DNA of 32,910 nt from an uncultured Oscillospiraceae bacterium (GCA_934670025.1 CAKUOS010000021.1:1-32910), one strand, 5' to 3'; counted from the first letter of the stretch, positions 6,627 to 14,737 are shown. Numbers and translations are program-made. Notes: a model not told the origin generated them from the sequence alone.

Positions 6627-7502
6627 TCAGCGGTGCGTGCCGACGAAGAAGATCGAAATGACGCCCGGGCCGGTGTGCGCGCCGATGACAGGCCCGACGT
6701 AGTTGATGATGATGTCCTTGACCGGCGTGAGCGCGCGGATCTGCTGGGCGGTATACTCCGCGTCGTCCAGACAGTCGCCGTGGCAGATGAAGACGGTCTG
6801 CTCCTCGGGGTTCGTCGCCGTGTCCTTCAGCCGCTGCGCCAGCGCGCGCAGCGCTGCCTTGCGGCCGCGGGCCTTTGTGACGTTTTTCAGCGTGCCCGCG
6901 TCGTCCATGTGCATGACGGGCTTGATCTGGAGCACGGTGCCGACGATGGCCGTCGCCGCGTCGACGCGCCCGCCGCGCTTTAAGAACATCAGATCGTCGA
7001 CCGTGAACCAGTGGCACAGGTGCGGGATCGTCTCGCGGACGAAGTCCGCGACCTCGTCGATGGACGCGCCGGCCTGCTGCTTCTGCGCCGCGAGATAGAC
7101 CAGAAGACCCTCGCCGATGGACGCGCAGAGCGAGTCGATGGCGATGAGTTTGCGTTCGGGGTACTGCTCGCGCAGCTCGTCGCAGGCGATCTTTCCGGAC
7201 TGGAACGTGGTGCTCAGACCCGAGGAGAAGCCGATGAAGAGAATGTCGAGCCCCTCTTGCAGCTTCTGTTCCATGACGACCTTGAATTCCTCGACGTTGA
7301 CGGCGCTCGTCGTGGCCTGTTCGCCGGAGGCGATGCGCGTGAAAAAGTCGTGGAAGCCGATCTCTCGGCCGTCCAGATAGTTGGCATACGTCTCGTCTCC
7401 GATGTGGACGTGCAGCGGCAGAACGGCCAGATCCAGCGCGTCGGCCATCGCCTGCGGCAGATCGCAGGAGGAGTCGGTCACAATTTGAAATTGCTTTTGC
7501 AT
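6627..7502 (-). CDS. DegV family fatty-acid-binding protein
   Basis: This 291-residue cytoplasmic protein of the DegV/FakB family binds a fatty acid between two domains and in Firmicutes presents it to a FakA kinase for phosphorylation. Motifs are IVTDSSCDLP at the N-terminus, ATTSAVNVEEF, then IGFSSGLSTTFQS (binding the carboxylate/phosphate), SLCASIGEGLLV, and FLKRGGRVDAA near residue 190, with a C-terminal GPVIGAHTGPGVISIFF. The annotated start is the ATG at 7500-7502, preceded by GGAGG at good spacing; longer frames upstream would run through the divergent promoter. No FakA gene is nearby. The true ligand is not readable from sequence. Confidence 0.93.
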   Translation of the reverse strand: MQKQFQIVTDSSCDLPQAMADALDLAVLPLHVHIGDETYANYLDGREIGFHDFFTRIASGEQATTSAVNVEEFKVVMEQKLQEGLDILFIGFSSGLSTTFQSGKIACDELREQYPERKLIAIDSLCASIGEGLLVYLAAQKQQAGASIDEVADFVRETIPHLCHWFTVDDLMFLKRGGRVDAATAIVGTVLQIKPVMHMDDAGTLKNVTKARGRKAALRALAQRLKDTATNPEEQTVFICHGDCLDDAEYTAQQIRALTPVKDIIINYVGPVIGAHTGPGVISIFFVGTHR

Positions 7503-7664
7503 GGGGAAACCTCCGAATTCGTATTCTTTAACCATCAGTATACACGCCCGCACGCAAAAATGCCAGTAAAGATTTTCAAGGCGCGCTCTACCCGTTCTGC
7601 GCGCGATTCTACCGGAGGTAGAGTCGCCGCGCGCGGGCGGTTTTCGGCTTTTTTCGGTTGGGGC

Positions 7665-7693
7665 TTTTCCCGGGAAAGGAAATGTGGTAAAAT
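7665..7693 (+). promoter_or_regulatory. Promoter of the carboxypeptidase-to-barstar operon
   Basis: -10 TAAAAT (7688-7693) is preceded by TGTGG; the hexamer 17 bp upstream is TTTTCC (7665-7670), a weak -35. On the other strand a TATACT (7537-7542) may be the -10 for the DegV gene. The intervening 120 bases are GC-rich and show nothing else clear. Confidence 0.5.
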
Positions 7694-7725
7694 AAAGCGT
7701 GTATTTTGCTTCAGGAGAATCCGAT

Positions 7726-8898
7726 ATGAACCAGAATTCTGACGATAAGTTTGAAACCGGCGGCGACACGCAGCACTCGCCTGCGTTTGAGCGTCTGCGT
7801 GACCGCCGCCGCGCCAGACGCATGCGCGCGATCCGCACGGCGCTGATCGTGCTCCTCTGCGTGGAGATGCTTGCCGGCGCGGCCGTGGTGCTCCATCGCG
7901 CCGTCGTGCAGCCGTATCTCAACACGCCGATTACCGCCGACGCCCCGGCGCAGCCCGAACCAGATCCGGAACCGGCAGCAGAGCCGGCAGTCGAACCGGA
8001 ACCCGAACCCGAGCCCGAGCCTGCCCCGGAACCCGAACCGGAGCCGGAGCCCGAACCCGAACAGCCCGCGCCGGCGCTTGCGCAGTCGACGGACGCGACG
8101 AGGACGCTCGATCTGGAGCTGTATTCCGCGTCCGGGATCCTCGTCGACGTGCAGAGCGGCGTTGTCCTGGCCGAAAAGAATCCCGACGAGCGGATCTATC
8201 CCGCGTCCATGACGAAGGTCATGACGCTGCTGGTCGCGGTTGAAAATCTCCCGGATCTCGACGCGGCGTTCACCATGACGCAGGCCATCATCGACCCCAT
8301 TTATCTTGCGGGCGCGTCAATGGCGGGCTTTGTCGACGGCGAGACGGTCACGATGCGCGATCTTCTGTACGGCGCAGTTGTGCCCTCGGGCGCGGAGGCG
8401 ACCGAGGCGCTGGCACAGGCCGTGGCCGGGAGCGAAGCAGGCTTCGTCGCGCTGATGAACGAAAAGGCCGCGGCGCTCGGCCTGACGAACACGCATTTCA
8501 TGAACACCAGCGGCCTGCACGACGAAAATCATTACTCCACCGTGCGCGAGATCGCGCTGATCTTACAGGCTGCGCTGCAAAACGAGACGTGCGCCGCGGT
8601 TTTAAGCGCGGAAAACTACCGTGCGAGCCAGACGGAGCAGCACCCGGACGGGCTTGCCATGACGAATAAATTCCTCTATCGCGTCCACCACGAATACGAG
8701 ACGGGCGGCGCGGAGATCACCGCCGCCAAGACCGGCTACACCGCCGAGGCCATGAACTGCTGCGCGAGCTTCGGCAAAACGCCCGGCGGCCGGGCGGTCA
8801 TCTGCGTGACGGCGAACGCATGGACAGGGGAGTTCTGTATCGAAGATCACATCGCGCTCTATACGCAGTACTGCGGCGGCGCGGAAGCTGAAAATTAA
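7726..8898 (+). CDS. D-alanyl-D-alanine carboxypeptidase (peptidase S11, DacA/DacF-like)
   Basis: This 390-residue penicillin-binding protein trims the terminal D-Ala from peptidoglycan stem peptides outside the membrane. There is a cytoplasmic basic N-terminus, one membrane segment (about 36-60), then a Pro-Glu repeat linker (about 75-112) that likely spans cell wall, then the S11 domain. The catalytic S161-x-x-K164 motif is in PASMTK and K335-T-G is in AAKTGYT. The usual SxN motif reads S221-G-A223, with Ala where Asn is expected. The start follows CAGGAG. It is the first gene of a tight operon, with a 16-base gap to the MFS gene. Confidence 0.92.
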   Translation: MNQNSDDKFETGGDTQHSPAFERLRDRRRARRMRAIRTALIVLLCVEMLAGAAVVLHRAVVQPYLNTPITADAPAQPEPDPEPAAEPAVEPEPEPEPEPAPEPEPEPEPEPEQPAPALAQSTDATRTLDLELYSASGILVDVQSGVVLAEKNPDERIYPASMTKVMTLLVAVENLPDLDAAFTMTQAIIDPIYLAGASMAGFVDGETVTMRDLLYGAVVPSGAEATEALAQAVAGSEAGFVALMNEKAAALGLTNTHFMNTSGLHDENHYSTVREIALILQAALQNETCAAVLSAENYRASQTEQHPDGLAMTNKFLYRVHHEYETGGAEITAAKTGYTAEAMNCCASFGKTPGGRAVICVTANAWTGEFCIEDHIALYTQYCGGAEAEN

Positions 8899-8914
8899 GG
8901 CAGGAGGCGCGCAT

Positions 8915-10192
8915 ATGAAAAAGATCACGCCGCGCGTGTGGCTGACGCTCGTACTTGTCGGCCTGGTCGGCCAGTTTGCCTGGACGATCGAAAATATGTA
9001 TTTTAATGTATACCTCTACAACACCATCTCCACCGATCCGCGCTATATCTCGGCGATGGTCGGCTGGAGCGCCGCGGCCGCGACGCTCACGACGCTCCTC
9101 ATGGGTGCGCTTTCCGACCGCGTGGGGAAGCGGAAGCTGTTCATCAGCGGCGGCTATGTGCTCTGGGGCGCGTCGACGGCGGCGTTCGGCCTAGTGACGG
9201 TCGAAAACGCGGCGAAGCTCTTCCCGGCGGCGTCGGCCGCGGCGGCAGCCGCAGTGATGATCGTCGTGCTCGACTGCGTGATGACCTTTTTCGGCTCCAC
9301 GGCCAACGATGCGGCCTTCAACGCCTGGATCACCGATACGGTCCCGAATGAAAGCCGCGGCAAGGCCGAGTCCGTGCTGGCCATCCTGCCGCTCATTTCC
9401 ATGCTCGTCATCTTCGGCCTGTTCGACGGCATGACGCAGCGCGGCGAATGGCGGAAGTTTTTCGCCATCTTCGGCGGACTTGTGGTGCTGACGGGCGCGG
9501 TGTCTGCGTTCCTGATCCCGGAGCCGAAGCTCCGGCCGCGGGAAGACCGCTATGTGCAGACGATCGTCTACGGATTGCGGCCGTCGGTCGTGAAGGAAAA
9601 CCCGGCGCTGTATCTGGCGTTTGCGGCATTCTGCCTGTTTTCTGTCGCGGTGCAGGTCTTTTTTCCGTATCTCATCATCTATATGCAGAATTATCTGCAT
9701 TTTGACGGCTATGCCCTCGTGCTCGGCGTCGTGCTGATCTTTGCGTCGGTCGTGAGCGTCCTGTCCGGACGGCTGATTGACCGGCTCGGCGCGCTGCGGT
9801 GCGTGCTGCCGGCGGCGGGCATCATGTTTGCGGGCCTTGTGGGGATGTTCTTCGCGCGGTCGATGCTTGCCGTGATCCTGACCGGGTGCGTCATGATGTC
9901 GGGCTATATGCTCGTCACGGCGATCTTGTCGGGCGTCATCCGCGATCATACGCCCGCCGGCAAGGCCGGGCAGTTCCAGGGCATCCGCATGATCTTCGGC
10001 GTGCTCGTGCCGATGATCCTCGGGCCTGCGATCGGCGCGGCGGTGATACGGGGCGGCGACTCGACGTATGTCGAGCTCGGCGTCGTGAAGACCGTGCCGG
10101 CGCCGTCCATTTTCCTCGCGGCGGCCATCGTGCTGCTGCTGATTTTGCCGCCGGTTCTGGCGCTTCGGAAAAAGGAGGGGGCAAAATGCTGA
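8915..10192 (+). CDS. Major facilitator superfamily transporter
   Basis: This 425-residue protein has about 12 hydrophobic segments. The MFS loop signature is GALSDRVGKRKLF between segments 2 and 3, and a matching SGRLIDRLGALR lies in the second half. The N-terminus (VGQFAWTIENMYFNVYLYNTI) resembles sugar-cation symporters of the SLC45/GPH-like branch. It starts after GGAGG and overlaps the GH2 glycosidase gene by 7 bp, so the two are probably translationally coupled. The context suggests import of a glycoside that the cytoplasmic GH2 enzyme cleaves, but this is inference and export is not excluded. Confidence 0.85.
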   Translation: MKKITPRVWLTLVLVGLVGQFAWTIENMYFNVYLYNTISTDPRYISAMVGWSAAAATLTTLLMGALSDRVGKRKLFISGGYVLWGASTAAFGLVTVENAAKLFPAASAAAAAAVMIVVLDCVMTFFGSTANDAAFNAWITDTVPNESRGKAESVLAILPLISMLVIFGLFDGMTQRGEWRKFFAIFGGLVVLTGAVSAFLIPEPKLRPREDRYVQTIVYGLRPSVVKENPALYLAFAAFCLFSVAVQVFFPYLIIYMQNYLHFDGYALVLGVVLIFASVVSVLSGRLIDRLGALRCVLPAAGIMFAGLVGMFFARSMLAVILTGCVMMSGYMLVTAILSGVIRDHTPAGKAGQFQGIRMIFGVLVPMILGPAIGAAVIRGGDSTYVELGVVKTVPAPSIFLAAAIVLLLILPPVLALRKKEGAKC

Positions 10193-11922
10193 CGCCGTGG
10201 GGTGAAACACTCGATCAGACCGCTGTTTTGCAGGAATATCCGCGCCCGCAGCTCGTGCGGGAAAGCTATTATAATTTAAACGGCCGCTGGGATTACGCCA
10301 TCACGGCCTCCGACGAAATGCCGGGCGCGTGGGACGGAGAGATCCTCGTGCCGTTTTCCCCGGAAGCGCCGCTGTCGGGCGTCGGAAGGCGGCTGCTGCC
10401 GCAGCAGACGCTGTGGTACCGGCGGGCGCTGCCGTTTGCAAAACCGGAAAAGGGACGGATGCTGCTGCATTTCGGTGCGGTCGACCAGACGGCGAAGGTG
10501 TATGTCAACGGTCTGCTCGCGTGTGCGCACACGGGCGGCTATACCGCGTTCGAGGCCGACATTACGGATCTTCTGCGCAAAGACGGCAATGTCCTGACCG
10601 TCTGCGTCCACGACGACACCGACCGTGTGCCGCTTGCGCGCGGCAAGCAGAAGACGAAGCGCGGCGGTATCTGGTACACGCCGCAAAGCGGCATCTGGCA
10701 GACCGTCTGGGCCGAGATCGTCCCGGAGAACTTCGTGCAGTCGCTGCTCTTTACGCCCGAGCTGCCCGAAGGGCGCATCCGCTGGAAGATCGCCGCGCGC
10801 GCGCCGAAGGGTACGAAGGTGCGCGTGACGTACCGCGAAGCGCCCGTGTTTGAGGCCGAAAGCGACGAAGACGGCTGCGGCAGCGCCGCGATCGATCCGG
10901 AGCTGCTGCATCTGTGGTCCCCGGAGACGCCGGATCTCTACGACGTGACCGTCACGCTTGGAGACGATACCGTCACGAGCTACTTTGCCATGCGCACCGT
11001 CGCAGCCGGGAAGGATGAAAAAGGGGAGCCGTGTCTGCTGCTAAACGGCAGGCCGTACTTCCACCACGGCGTGCTCGACCAGGGCTACTGGCCCGACGGC
11101 CTGTATACCGCGCCGTCGGACGAGGCGCTCGTCTATGACATTCAGCTCATGAAGCAGATGGGCTTCAATATGCTGCGCAAGCATATCAAGATCGAGCCCA
11201 TGCGCTGGTATTACCACTGCGACCGGCTCGGGATGCTCGTCTGGCAGGATATGCCCTCGGGCGGCGGAATGTACAATCTGTTTACGATCTCCGCGCCGCT
11301 CATCACCGGCATCCATCTGAAAGACAGCCATTACGGCCTGTTTGCGCGCCGGGATCCCGCCGGGCGCGAGCAGTATTACACGGAGCTGGCCGAGATGCTG
11401 CGGCAGCTGCAAAACTGCCCGTGCATCGTCCTCTGGGTGCCGTTCAACGAGGGCTGGGGCCAGTTCGACGCGAAGAAGATCACGCGCCTGATCCGCAATT
11501 TCGATCCCACGCGCCTCATCGACCATGCCAGCGGCTGGCACGATCAGGGCGTGAGCGATGTGAAGAGCCTGCACGTGTATTTCAAGGCGTACCGCTTCCA
11601 GCCCGATAAAAAGGGCAGGGCGGTGGTCCTGTCGGAGTACGGCGGGTACAATCTGCCCGTCGAGGGCCATACGTGGAACACGAAAAACTTCGGCTATAAG
11701 GGCTACAAGACGCCCGGGGCGCTGGCCGGGGCGATCGAGGCGCTGTTCCGGACGCAGATCATCCCGGCGCGGAAGGCCGGGCTGGCCGCCGACGTCTACA
11801 CGCAGCTGAGCGACGTAGAGGACGAGGTCAACGGCTTTGTGACATACGACCGGCGCGTGGTCAAGGTGCCTGCCATCCTGATGCAGACGCTCGCGCGCGC
11901 ACTGAAAGGAGAAGAACGATGA
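10186..11922 (+). CDS. Glycoside hydrolase family 2 protein (beta-galactosidase/beta-glucuronidase-like)
   Basis: A 578-residue enzyme without signal peptide, so cytoplasmic. Order: an N-terminal sugar-binding jelly roll (YYNLNGRWDYAI, then LWYRR, VYVNGLLACAHTGGYTAFEADIT), an Ig-like middle domain, and a TIM barrel. The acid/base is E422 in VPFNEGWGQF and the nucleophile E484 in VVLSEYGG. It lacks the long C-terminal domains of LacZ. The start ATG at 10186 has AAAGGAGG upstream and lies inside the MFS gene end (7-bp overlap); the long upstream open frame is a shadow. It overlaps the barnase gene by 4 bp (ATGA). The substrate is unknown; GH2 members of this compact form act on beta-galactosides, glucuronides or mannosides. 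Confidence 0.9.
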   Translation: MLTPWGETLDQTAVLQEYPRPQLVRESYYNLNGRWDYAITASDEMPGAWDGEILVPFSPEAPLSGVGRRLLPQQTLWYRRALPFAKPEKGRMLLHFGAVDQTAKVYVNGLLACAHTGGYTAFEADITDLLRKDGNVLTVCVHDDTDRVPLARGKQKTKRGGIWYTPQSGIWQTVWAEIVPENFVQSLLFTPELPEGRIRWKIAARAPKGTKVRVTYREAPVFEAESDEDGCGSAAIDPELLHLWSPETPDLYDVTVTLGDDTVTSYFAMRTVAAGKDEKGEPCLLLNGRPYFHHGVLDQGYWPDGLYTAPSDEALVYDIQLMKQMGFNMLRKHIKIEPMRWYYHCDRLGMLVWQDMPSGGGMYNLFTISAPLITGIHLKDSHYGLFARRDPAGREQYYTELAEMLRQLQNCPCIVLWVPFNEGWGQFDAKKITRLIRNFDPTRLIDHASGWHDQGVSDVKSLHVYFKAYRFQPDKKGRAVVLSEYGGYNLPVEGHTWNTKNFGYKGYKTPGALAGAIEALFRTQIIPARKAGLAADVYTQLSDVEDEVNGFVTYDRRVVKVPAILMQTLARALKGEER

Positions 11923-12551
11923 AAAAGTTACTGGCGCTGCTGCTGGCGCTGACGTGCCTGCTGGCGTCTGCCGGCTGTACCGTCCGAACCACGACGCAGC
12001 TGGTGGAAAAAAGCGTATCCACGTTACAGGAGATCGCGGACGCGGCGCTGTCCGAGGACGCACAGGAGCCTGAACGCGGCGAGCAGTTCGTCACCGCGGA
12101 AAATCCCGAGGAAACACAGCCGCTCCCGGAGGATGTGCAGGTCCTGCCGGCGGAGGCGGAAACGGACGAGACGAACGACACTGTCGACGAATACGGCTAT
12201 TACTACGACGTGGAGCACGTCGTGCTGTATCTCGATACCTACGGCCATCTGCCCGATAACTACATCACAAAATCCGAGGCGCGCGCGCTCGGCTGGGAGG
12301 GCGGCAGCGTCGAGGTCTACCGGGAGGGCGCGGCCATCGGCGGCGACCGCTTCGGCAACCGCGAGGGCCTTTTGCCCGAGGCAGCGGGAAGAAGCTATAC
12401 CGAGTGCGACATCGACACCGACGGCGCTTCGTCGCGCGGCGCGAAGCGGCTCATTTTCTCGAACGACGGGCTGTATTTCTACACGTCCGACCACTATGAG
12501 AGCTTTACGGAGCTTACCGTCGACGGAGGGACGGTCGTATGGAGGAACTGA
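11919..12551 (+). CDS. Barnase-type extracytoplasmic ribonuclease, probable lipoprotein
   Basis: A 210-residue protein with a hydrophobic signal ending ASAGC (Cys20), so probably lipid-anchored, although Ser at -3 is atypical. An acidic linker follows (about 40-95), then a complete barnase domain (about 97-200). LPDNYITKSEARALGW, IGGDRFGNREGLLP and YTSDHYESF are near-identical to Bacillus barnase. The catalytic residues are all kept: K118 (barnase K27), E162 (E73), R173 (R83), R177 (R87) and H192 (H102). It should cleave RNA after guanine outside the cell. The gene overlaps the GH2 gene by 4 bp and its barstar inhibitor gene by 13 bp. It is fourth in the operon that starts at 7726. Confidence 0.93.
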   Translation: MKKLLALLLALTCLLASAGCTVRTTTQLVEKSVSTLQEIADAALSEDAQEPERGEQFVTAENPEETQPLPEDVQVLPAEAETDETNDTVDEYGYYYDVEHVVLYLDTYGHLPDNYITKSEARALGWEGGSVEVYREGAAIGGDRFGNREGLLPEAAGRSYTECDIDTDGASSRGAKRLIFSNDGLYFYTSDHYESFTELTVDGGTVVWRN

Positions 12552-12811
12552 GCTTCGCCGTCGACTGCCGCGAGATGACCTCGCGCGCGGCCGTACACGA
12601 CACGCTTGCGCGTACGTTCGCGCTGCCCGCATATTACGGCCGCAATCTCGACGCGCTCTACGACTGCCTGACGGCGCTGCCGCCGTGCGTGGTGCATCTT
12701 GAAAACAGGGATGCGCTGTATGAGAGCCTCGGCCCGTATGCGGAAAAGCTCCTGACCGTGTTCCGCGACGCGGCCGCGGAAAATCCCGGCCTGCGCCTCA
12801 CAGAAGCATAA
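12539..12811 (+). CDS. Barstar family ribonuclease inhibitor
   Basis: This 90-residue cytoplasmic protein carries the barstar signature LPAYYGRNLDALYDCLTAL, matching Bacillus barstar LPEYYGENLDALWDCLTG. The barnase-contact residues correspond to D38 and D42 (barstar D35 and D39); the third, E76, is the conservative D77. It should protect the cell against RNase that fails to leave the cytoplasm. The start lies 13 bp inside the barnase gene, with ACGGAGGGACGG as ribosome binding site within that gene, so inhibitor synthesis is coupled to RNase synthesis. It is the last gene of the operon, with a terminator directly after it. Confidence 0.95.
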   Translation: MEELSFAVDCREMTSRAAVHDTLARTFALPAYYGRNLDALYDCLTALPPCVVHLENRDALYESLGPYAEKLLTVFRDAAAENPGLRLTEA

Positions 12812-12815
12812 CAAA

Positions 12816-12844
12816 AAGCCTTCCCCACAGGGGAAGGCTTTTTT
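12816..12844 (+). terminator. Terminator of the carboxypeptidase-to-barstar operon
   Basis: An 11-bp stem (AAGCCTTCCCC/GGGGAAGGCTT) with an ACA loop ends in a T-run (12839-12844). An A-run on its left could also stop minus-strand transcripts. Confidence 0.92.
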
Positions 12845-12956
12845 ACGATTGCGGCAGAGATCCCTGCAATTCCCGCGCCCGCAGGCGCACGTTGCAGATT
12901 TTTGGGTGCCGACGCCGCCGTCACCAACAGGCGCGGGCTCTTTCGGCAGTCAGTCA

Positions 12957-13093
12957 CAGATAGGCACTTGGTGCGTTCTGCTTTTGTGTGTCGTATTTCA
13001 GAGTAGACTCGTGACGGCGGTTTCTGAGTAACCAGCGTCCTTTTCTCCCCAATCTTTTCCCACGCACGGGAAAAGATTGGGCCGTCGGAGACA
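12957..13093 (+). repeat. Upstream module of composite repeat (copy 1)
   Basis: This stretch is repeated at 31949-32084. Shared blocks include AGATAGGCA, CAGAGTAGA, GTGACGGCGGTTTCTGAG and CGTCCTTTTCTCCCCAATC. It contains a perfect 14-bp inverted repeat (CCCAATCTTTTCCC and its complement, 13048-13081). In both places it is followed immediately by an R element. The preceding stretch (12845-12956) shows no gene or clear signal. Confidence 0.75.
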
Positions 13094-13201
13094 CGTCAGA
13101 AACGGCTTTGACGGAACGAGTCTTTGCAAGCAAAGCCTCTTATCCTCTAAAGCCGTTTCTTCCTTTCCGAATCACAAACCAGGTTTGTGATTCGGTTTTT
13201 T
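13094..13201 (+). repeat. R element, copy R1
   Basis: Starts CGTCAGAAACGGCTTTGACG, then an inner hairpin, the constant TCTTATCCTCT, the closing arm AAAGCCGTTTC, TTCCTTTCC, and a 14-bp terminator stem (13167-13195) with a T-run. It lies downstream of barstar in the sense orientation, beyond the operon's own terminator. Confidence 0.85.
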
Positions 13202-13216
13202 GACGGAACACCTTTT

Positions 13217-13325
13217 GTAGGGGCCGACGACTCTGTCGGCCCGACCGACCTCTCCGTCTCGGCTTCGCCGAGCCACCTCCCCTTCGCAAGGGGAGGCACG
13301 GGCCGATGTGGGCATCGGCCCCTAC
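13217..13325. repeat. Palindromic GTAGGGGC element, copy A
   Basis: Both ends read GTAGGGGCCGA (inverted at the right). Each end is itself a hairpin (GGGCCGAC/GTCGGCCC left, GGGCCGATG/CATCGGCCC right). The centre holds two further hairpins (CGGCTTCGCCG and CCTCCCCTTCGCAAGGGGAGG). There is no coding capacity; it is MITE-like in form. Confidence 0.75.
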
Positions 13326-13335
13326 AGGCGCATAT

Positions 13336-13370
13336 GAAAATCGCAGGGGCCGGCGTTGCCGGCTCCTGCG
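13336..13370 (-). terminator. Terminator of the capA-like gene
   Basis: A 13-bp stem with one G-T pair (13342-13354 with 13358-13370) is followed on the minus strand by a short T-run (ATTTTC). Confidence 0.65.
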
Positions 13371-13378
13371 AAGGGCTG

Positions 13379-14683
13379 CTATTTTCCCGTGTCGAAATCC
13401 GACTCTGTGCGCGTGCGCAGACGGCTGATGGCGTTTGTGAACGTCTCGGTCATGCCCGGGAAGAGGTCTGACGCGATGGCCGTGCGGATGGGCAGGATCT
13501 CATACTGGCACGAAGCGACTGGATCGTCGTTTTTGAGAATGTAGAGCGGCGTATAGCTGACGTTCGTCAGGCGCGTTTCACCGGTCTCGCCGTTTTTCGT
13601 GAATTGCAGGTTGAGGATCACCGATTCCTCGCATCCGGAGGCATAGCTGCTCGTCTGAGAGGAGAAGAAGTTGCCGAGGCTGTAGGCCACGAAGCACGTT
13701 TTTTCCTTTCCGTCGTTCGTGACGACGTCGCGCGTCTCCATCTTCCCAACCAGATGGCTGTGCGTGCCGATGATCGCGTCGACGCCGCGCGAAAAAAGCC
13801 CGGTGGTGAGATTCTGCTGCGCCTTCGTCGGCTCGAGCGTGGCCTCGCTGCCCCAGTGCAGAAGCAGCAGCAGAACGTCGGGGCTGAGCTCCTTCGCCGC
13901 GTCGACCGAAGCGTAGAGCGCAGCCGTGTCGAGCTTTTCATAGTCGGTGCTGTAGTCCTTGTACAGAAGATTCACCGCGTATTCCGAGCCCGCCGGCAGC
14001 TGTAAGCCGCCAAGACCCTTGGTATACGACACGACGGCGATCTTGAGCCCCGAGACGGTCATGAGCGTCACGCCGCCGTTTTTATTCCGGTCTGCCTCCG
14101 AGGCATACGTCCCGGCGTGCTCGATCCCGGCGTCCGTGAGCGTGCTGATCGTGCGCTGCAAGCCCGTCAGGCCGTTCTGGATGGAGCAGCTGTTGGCCGT
14201 TTGCAGCAGATCGAATCCGATGGCCGAGAGCGTCGCGGCCAGAGACTCCGGTGCGCGGGCGTCCGCGCCGCTGTAGGGCTCGCCGGCAAAATTGCACTCC
14301 AGATTGCCGATCGTCAGATCCGCCGAGATCGTGTAACCGGACACGGCGGCGAAATTTTCCGCAAACTGATAGCTGCCGTCGGGCTGGCGCGCATCGGCCA
14401 GCAGCGCATCGGAGATCATGATGTCGCCGACGGCGGCGATATTCAGGACGGTATCGGGCTCCGTTTCGAGCGCGAACTCGTCCGTCGTTTTCTGATAAAG
14501 CTCGGGATGCTCGCGCCGGTTGCGGCAGCCGCGCAGGATCAGGATGAGGGACAGGATCAGAATGATCGATAAAACCACGCCCAGCACGCGCTGGCGCATG
14601 AGCAGCCTGCGCTTCTGCTCGAGCCTGCGCAGCCGCCGGGCCTCGAGCAGCTCTTCGTTCTGCCGGCGTTCGGGATTTTCCAT
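13379..14683 (-). CDS. CapA family protein (metallophosphatase-fold, membrane-anchored)
   Basis: This 434-residue protein has a basic cytoplasmic N-terminus, one membrane segment (about 33-51) and an extracellular CapA-type domain. Motifs are AAVGDIMISD, IGNLECNFAGEP, FDLLQTANSCSIQNG, LLLLHWGSEATLEPT, DAIIGTHSHLVGKMETR and VAYSLGNFFSS, all typical of the PGA_cap/CapA fold with its metal-ligand Asp, His and Asn positions. Homologues take part in poly-gamma-glutamate capsule synthesis or anchoring, but many stand alone without capB/C, as here, and their role is unknown. The start has GAAGGAGG upstream. It is divergent from a GH25 lysozyme gene. Confidence 0.88.
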   Translation of the reverse strand: MENPERRQNEELLEARRLRRLEQKRRLLMRQRVLGVVLSIILILSLILILRGCRNRREHPELYQKTTDEFALETEPDTVLNIAAVGDIMISDALLADARQPDGSYQFAENFAAVSGYTISADLTIGNLECNFAGEPYSGADARAPESLAATLSAIGFDLLQTANSCSIQNGLTGLQRTISTLTDAGIEHAGTYASEADRNKNGGVTLMTVSGLKIAVVSYTKGLGGLQLPAGSEYAVNLLYKDYSTDYEKLDTAALYASVDAAKELSPDVLLLLLHWGSEATLEPTKAQQNLTTGLFSRGVDAIIGTHSHLVGKMETRDVVTNDGKEKTCFVAYSLGNFFSSQTSSYASGCEESVILNLQFTKNGETGETRLTNVSYTPLYILKNDDPVASCQYEILPIRTAIASDLFPGMTETFTNAISRLRTRTESDFDTGK

Positions 14684-14737
14684 AGATGCGCCTCCTTCGG
14701 CGTTGGTTTCAAGCGGATTTCAAACGCTAACTTATAT

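Noticed and set aside
7950..8070. The Pro-Glu coding repeat as a DNA repeat or frameshift site.
   Set aside because: The frame stays open across it and the domains on both sides are in phase; it is simply a linker.
9799..10185. N-terminal extension of the GH2 glycosidase by 129 residues from the longer open frame.
   Set aside because: This part is a shadow of the MFS gene; the ATG at 10186 has an AAAGGAGG site and begins the family's usual N-terminus.
13217..13325. A CRISPR array or attachment site at the intergenic palindromes.
   Set aside because: There are no regular spacers and no cas or integrase genes; copies are scattered and palindromic.
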